6,571 nucleotides of DNA, taken from positions 1-6,571 of the forward strand of contig JAHCKI010000134.1 of NCBI GenBank assembly GCA_026125865.1, written 5' to 3'. Below the pieces are notes generated by a model. That model made no database searches, was not told the origin of the DNA, and saw only the letters and a program-made list of their open reading frames with translations. Both the position numbers and the translations under genes were made by a program. The stretch is from Rhodospirillales bacterium (lineage in GTDB: Bacteria; Pseudomonadota; Alphaproteobacteria; Rhodospirillales; Defluviicoccaceae). Positions 5,401 through 6,571 of the stretch are shown one piece after another. Positions within the stretch are counted from its first letter, which is position 1, and every line of letters starts with the position of its first letter.

Positions 5401-6571
5401 CTCCTCCGGCAAAGGCAAGGCGACCCTGGCCATTGACCCGCAAGGCATCGCCCTTGACCTCGATGGTTTCGACGTCGATGGCTTCGAATACCGGGTCGAG
5501 GACCCCGCGCACCAAAAAAGCGGGAGTGTCACCGGTCAACACCGCGGTCGCGGGATCGTCGGCGGAAAAGCCGCTGGCGGCAACGGTCACATCGAGGCGG
5601 TGGGGCATACCAGCCTCGGTCGCGCGCGCGTCCGGGTCCGGCTTCAGGTCGGCGGACACCTCGACCATACCGATGGCGATGCCGGGCGTCGTCACTTCGC
5701 CCACCATCGCCCGTACGGATGCCGAGGGGAAGGATATGTCGCCGGCGGCCTCGACATCGACGTCCAGGCGCTTCAGCGACGTGGGCGCCATCAGGGTGGA
5801 GAGGCGTTCGGGATCCAAGGCATTCAGTGAGAGGTTCGCCTTGAATTCTTCCGTCTCCAGATCCAAATGCCCTTTGCCCTTAAGCCCGATGGCGGCGGTC
5901 TTGGCATCAAGGGTCTCGATGGTGAGCAGGCTATCCTTATGTCGAACCCTCACCTCGAAGGGGACCGTCTCACCAATCGCGGGGCGCATACCCTCCTCGA
6001 CCATACCGGTGACATGGGCGCGTCCGTCGAGCCCGAACAGAAGGTCGTCGGATTGTTGGATCACCATTTCGCCATCGACCGCGAACAGACCTTCGGCGGT
6101 GACGCTCATCTTCCCTTGCCATTCGGCAAGCGGGCCGGAGCCGGTGACATCAAGGGAAAACGGCGGATACGGTTGAAGCCCGGCCAAGCGCATCACCAGC
6201 CCCCCCGCCGGTTCGCGCGCCTTGGCGTCGACGACAAGGTTTTCGGTGCTCGGATTGAACGATCCTGTCAGCGCGATATCGCTGTCGCCGCCATCGGTGC
6301 GACGGATGGCAAGCTCGGTCCGGATGGCTTCGTCCAGCGGCGCGGCAAGCTTGCCGTCGATGCGCAGGGTCATCGCCTCGCCGATCAGCGCTTCGCCGAG
6401 CGAAAGGTCTGCCACCTCCAGGCGATCGACACGTATCGCCACCGGCAGCGACGGGATCTCTAGTCCGGTCCCGCCGGACTCCGGCTCGGTCTCCTTCTCT
6501 CCGCCACCGATCGGCGCCCTGTCGATGTGGATGCCATGGGCTTCCAGCGCGGTGACGTGCACCAATCCCGA
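2468..6571 (-). CDS. tamB: TamB, translocation and assembly module inner-membrane component (5' end outside window)
   Basis: TamB proteins are anchored in the inner membrane by an N-terminal helix and span the periplasm as a long beta-groove. They partner the outer-membrane protein TamA and are implicated in phospholipid transport to the outer membrane and in outer-membrane protein assembly. Here 1367 codons are visible from the right edge to a TAG at 2468-2470. The N-terminal anchor and probably about 100 residues lie outside. Counting from the edge, residues 1-930 are repetitive short beta-strands with DLxxxGxL/GxxxLxL character, typical of the AsmA-like repeating groove. From about 940 to the end is the TamB C-terminal domain (DUF490): RGRGLDSEWKG at 1147-1157, RGNFSFVGKRF just after it, LPESEILPRVLFG at 1241-1253, and a final FIGLKWQYDY, with the aromatic ending usual for the family. 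I see no cysteine in the visible part, as suits a periplasmic protein. tamA would be expected upstream, beyond the right edge. No frameshift is seen. Confidence 0.95.
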   Translation of the reverse strand, partial: SGLVHVTALEAHGIHIDRAPIGGGEKETEPESGGTGLEIPSLPVAIRVDRLEVADLSLGEALIGEAMTLRIDGKLAAPLDEAIRTELAIRRTDGGDSDIALTGSFNPSTENLVVDAKAREPAGGLVMRLAGLQPYPPFSLDVTGSGPLAEWQGKMSVTAEGLFAVDGEMVIQQSDDLLFGLDGRAHVTGMVEEGMRPAIGETVPFEVRVRHKDSLLTIETLDAKTAAIGLKGKGHLDLETEEFKANLSLNALDPERLSTLMAPTSLKRLDVDVEAAGDISFPSASVRAMVGEVTTPGIAIGMVEVSADLKPDPDARATEAGMPHRLDVTVAASGFSADDPATAVLTGDTPAFLVRGVLDPVFEAIDVETIEVKGDALRVNGQGRLAFAGGESDFALTGGIDDLSRLGDAMEMPLKGSLGLEASTRGDLAASRLGGKAAVRLAGFSMGEPVVDALLGPSAAITTTIAMDGEDTFTVEALKLDAATFNVTGDARITHGFETLAAKAKLVVDDLAPIGDAVESPMTGNLVADLTADGALADPTIALVTVLGEASAAGIAIPSAEVRVTAANAVSRPEGRLDVVADTSLSPIKAGTRFAMEDGERLRLSEILANAFGIDLTGELVAPLAGGSLVGDIKAAFRGGDEGVTVSGMKALGSADLKLRLHDEGGLQAAVLRLDGSSLVVVPEGGEAVRIGKINAEGSATDVLGTPKGKLSLKGADIGTNAFAVKTLDAGVTGGASDAQFQVSTELADNPGGNVRLRGAMVSANDEIRVTLNNLDGTVAEIPFALQRPAQVAAKGEAIRARDIALKVSDGLITLNADHAPAEKTARLRIADLPLSLAKAASPGLVLRGALNADADILTEGSQLGGTLALRVTSFGYGDEALAEVPPLNADLDARWSRGVVTADGRVRGIGDSDLALTGRVPLRVDARSLAVDLKDNAPLSATVDWQGALGPLVAALPIDGHQVSGQGTINLDVAGTIAAPRIEGDVTINGGRYENLEYGTVLDALNAVVRIEPNQIINATLSGTDGGRGRLSGKGRIPLDKRAGKMDVSLDFQNATLVRRDDVTAAASGEIRFVEGARNKLEGRIKPTRIEARLVNRMPPSVVDLDPVEIGKNGQVISAKPAKNAEAAVPLDLDLTIDMPGDVYVRGRGLDSEWKGNLTVNGPASEPRVKGKIEIVRGNFSFVGKRFKLTKGDVEFSGGRKIDPRLNVVAEHSGNDITGVISVTGLASDPQISLSSVPGLPESEILPRVLFGKAADELGPAEAVQIALALDNLRSGEGGMVDASRGLLGVDMLSIDPGSGDGGSAIRAGKNIGDRIYLETKQGTKPGTVKYSAEVKITDQLSLEAELSEGTSETKEFIGLKWQYDY

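Noticed and set aside
4395..6176. 593-codon open frame on the + strand opposite tamB
   Set aside because: The product is low-complexity, rich in Ser, Ala, Pro and Arg, with no recognisable motif. It lies antisense to an unmistakable TamB frame. Long antisense frames are common opposite GC-rich genes.

Overview
The window looks like chromosomal DNA from a GC-rich Gram-negative bacterium. It is most likely an alphaproteobacterium of the Rhodospirillales kind. That placement is inference: it rests on the high-GC coding sequence, a TamB protein (so an outer membrane), an alphaproteobacterial-style Hsp20 beginning MLNVRDLIPWSR, and an ABHD10-like hydrolase, a family shared between alphaproteobacteria and mitochondria. 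No mobile element, CRISPR array, tRNA or rRNA is visible.

Layout, left to right. (1) Positions 1-592, + strand: the 3' three quarters of an ABHD10-like alpha/beta hydrolase with its Ser-Asp-His triad visible. (2) Positions 593-995: an AT-richer intergenic stretch rich in perfect inverted repeats. It holds a 7-bp stem just after the hydrolase stop, an 18-bp perfect palindrome, a 19-nt dyad, a possible 32-codon single-membrane-span ORF (805-903, +), and a strong bidirectional-looking terminator. (3) Positions 996-1559, - strand: a small heat-shock protein (Hsp20) with a clear AGGAG ribosome binding site, an upstream TATAAT box and a leader of about 110 nt containing a perfect 8-bp hairpin. (4) Positions 1789-2412, - strand: a MobA-like nucleotidyltransferase-fold protein that lacks the family's nucleotide-binding loop. 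(5) Positions 2468 to the right edge, - strand: a very large TamB protein with an intact C-terminal domain, its N-terminus lying beyond the window.

tamB, the MobA-like gene and hsp20 are read in that order on the - strand. tamB and the MobA-like gene are close enough (55 nt) to be co-transcribed. hsp20 probably has its own promoter. The hydrolase converges on hsp20. The genes do not form an obvious pathway: they cover outer-membrane lipid transport and biogenesis, a cofactor-nucleotidyltransferase relative, protein quality control, and a serine hydrolase.

I did not find a new multi-gene system. The points most worth a second look are the short membrane ORF with the palindromes upstream of it, the MobA-like protein without its GTP-binding loop, and the hsp20 leader.
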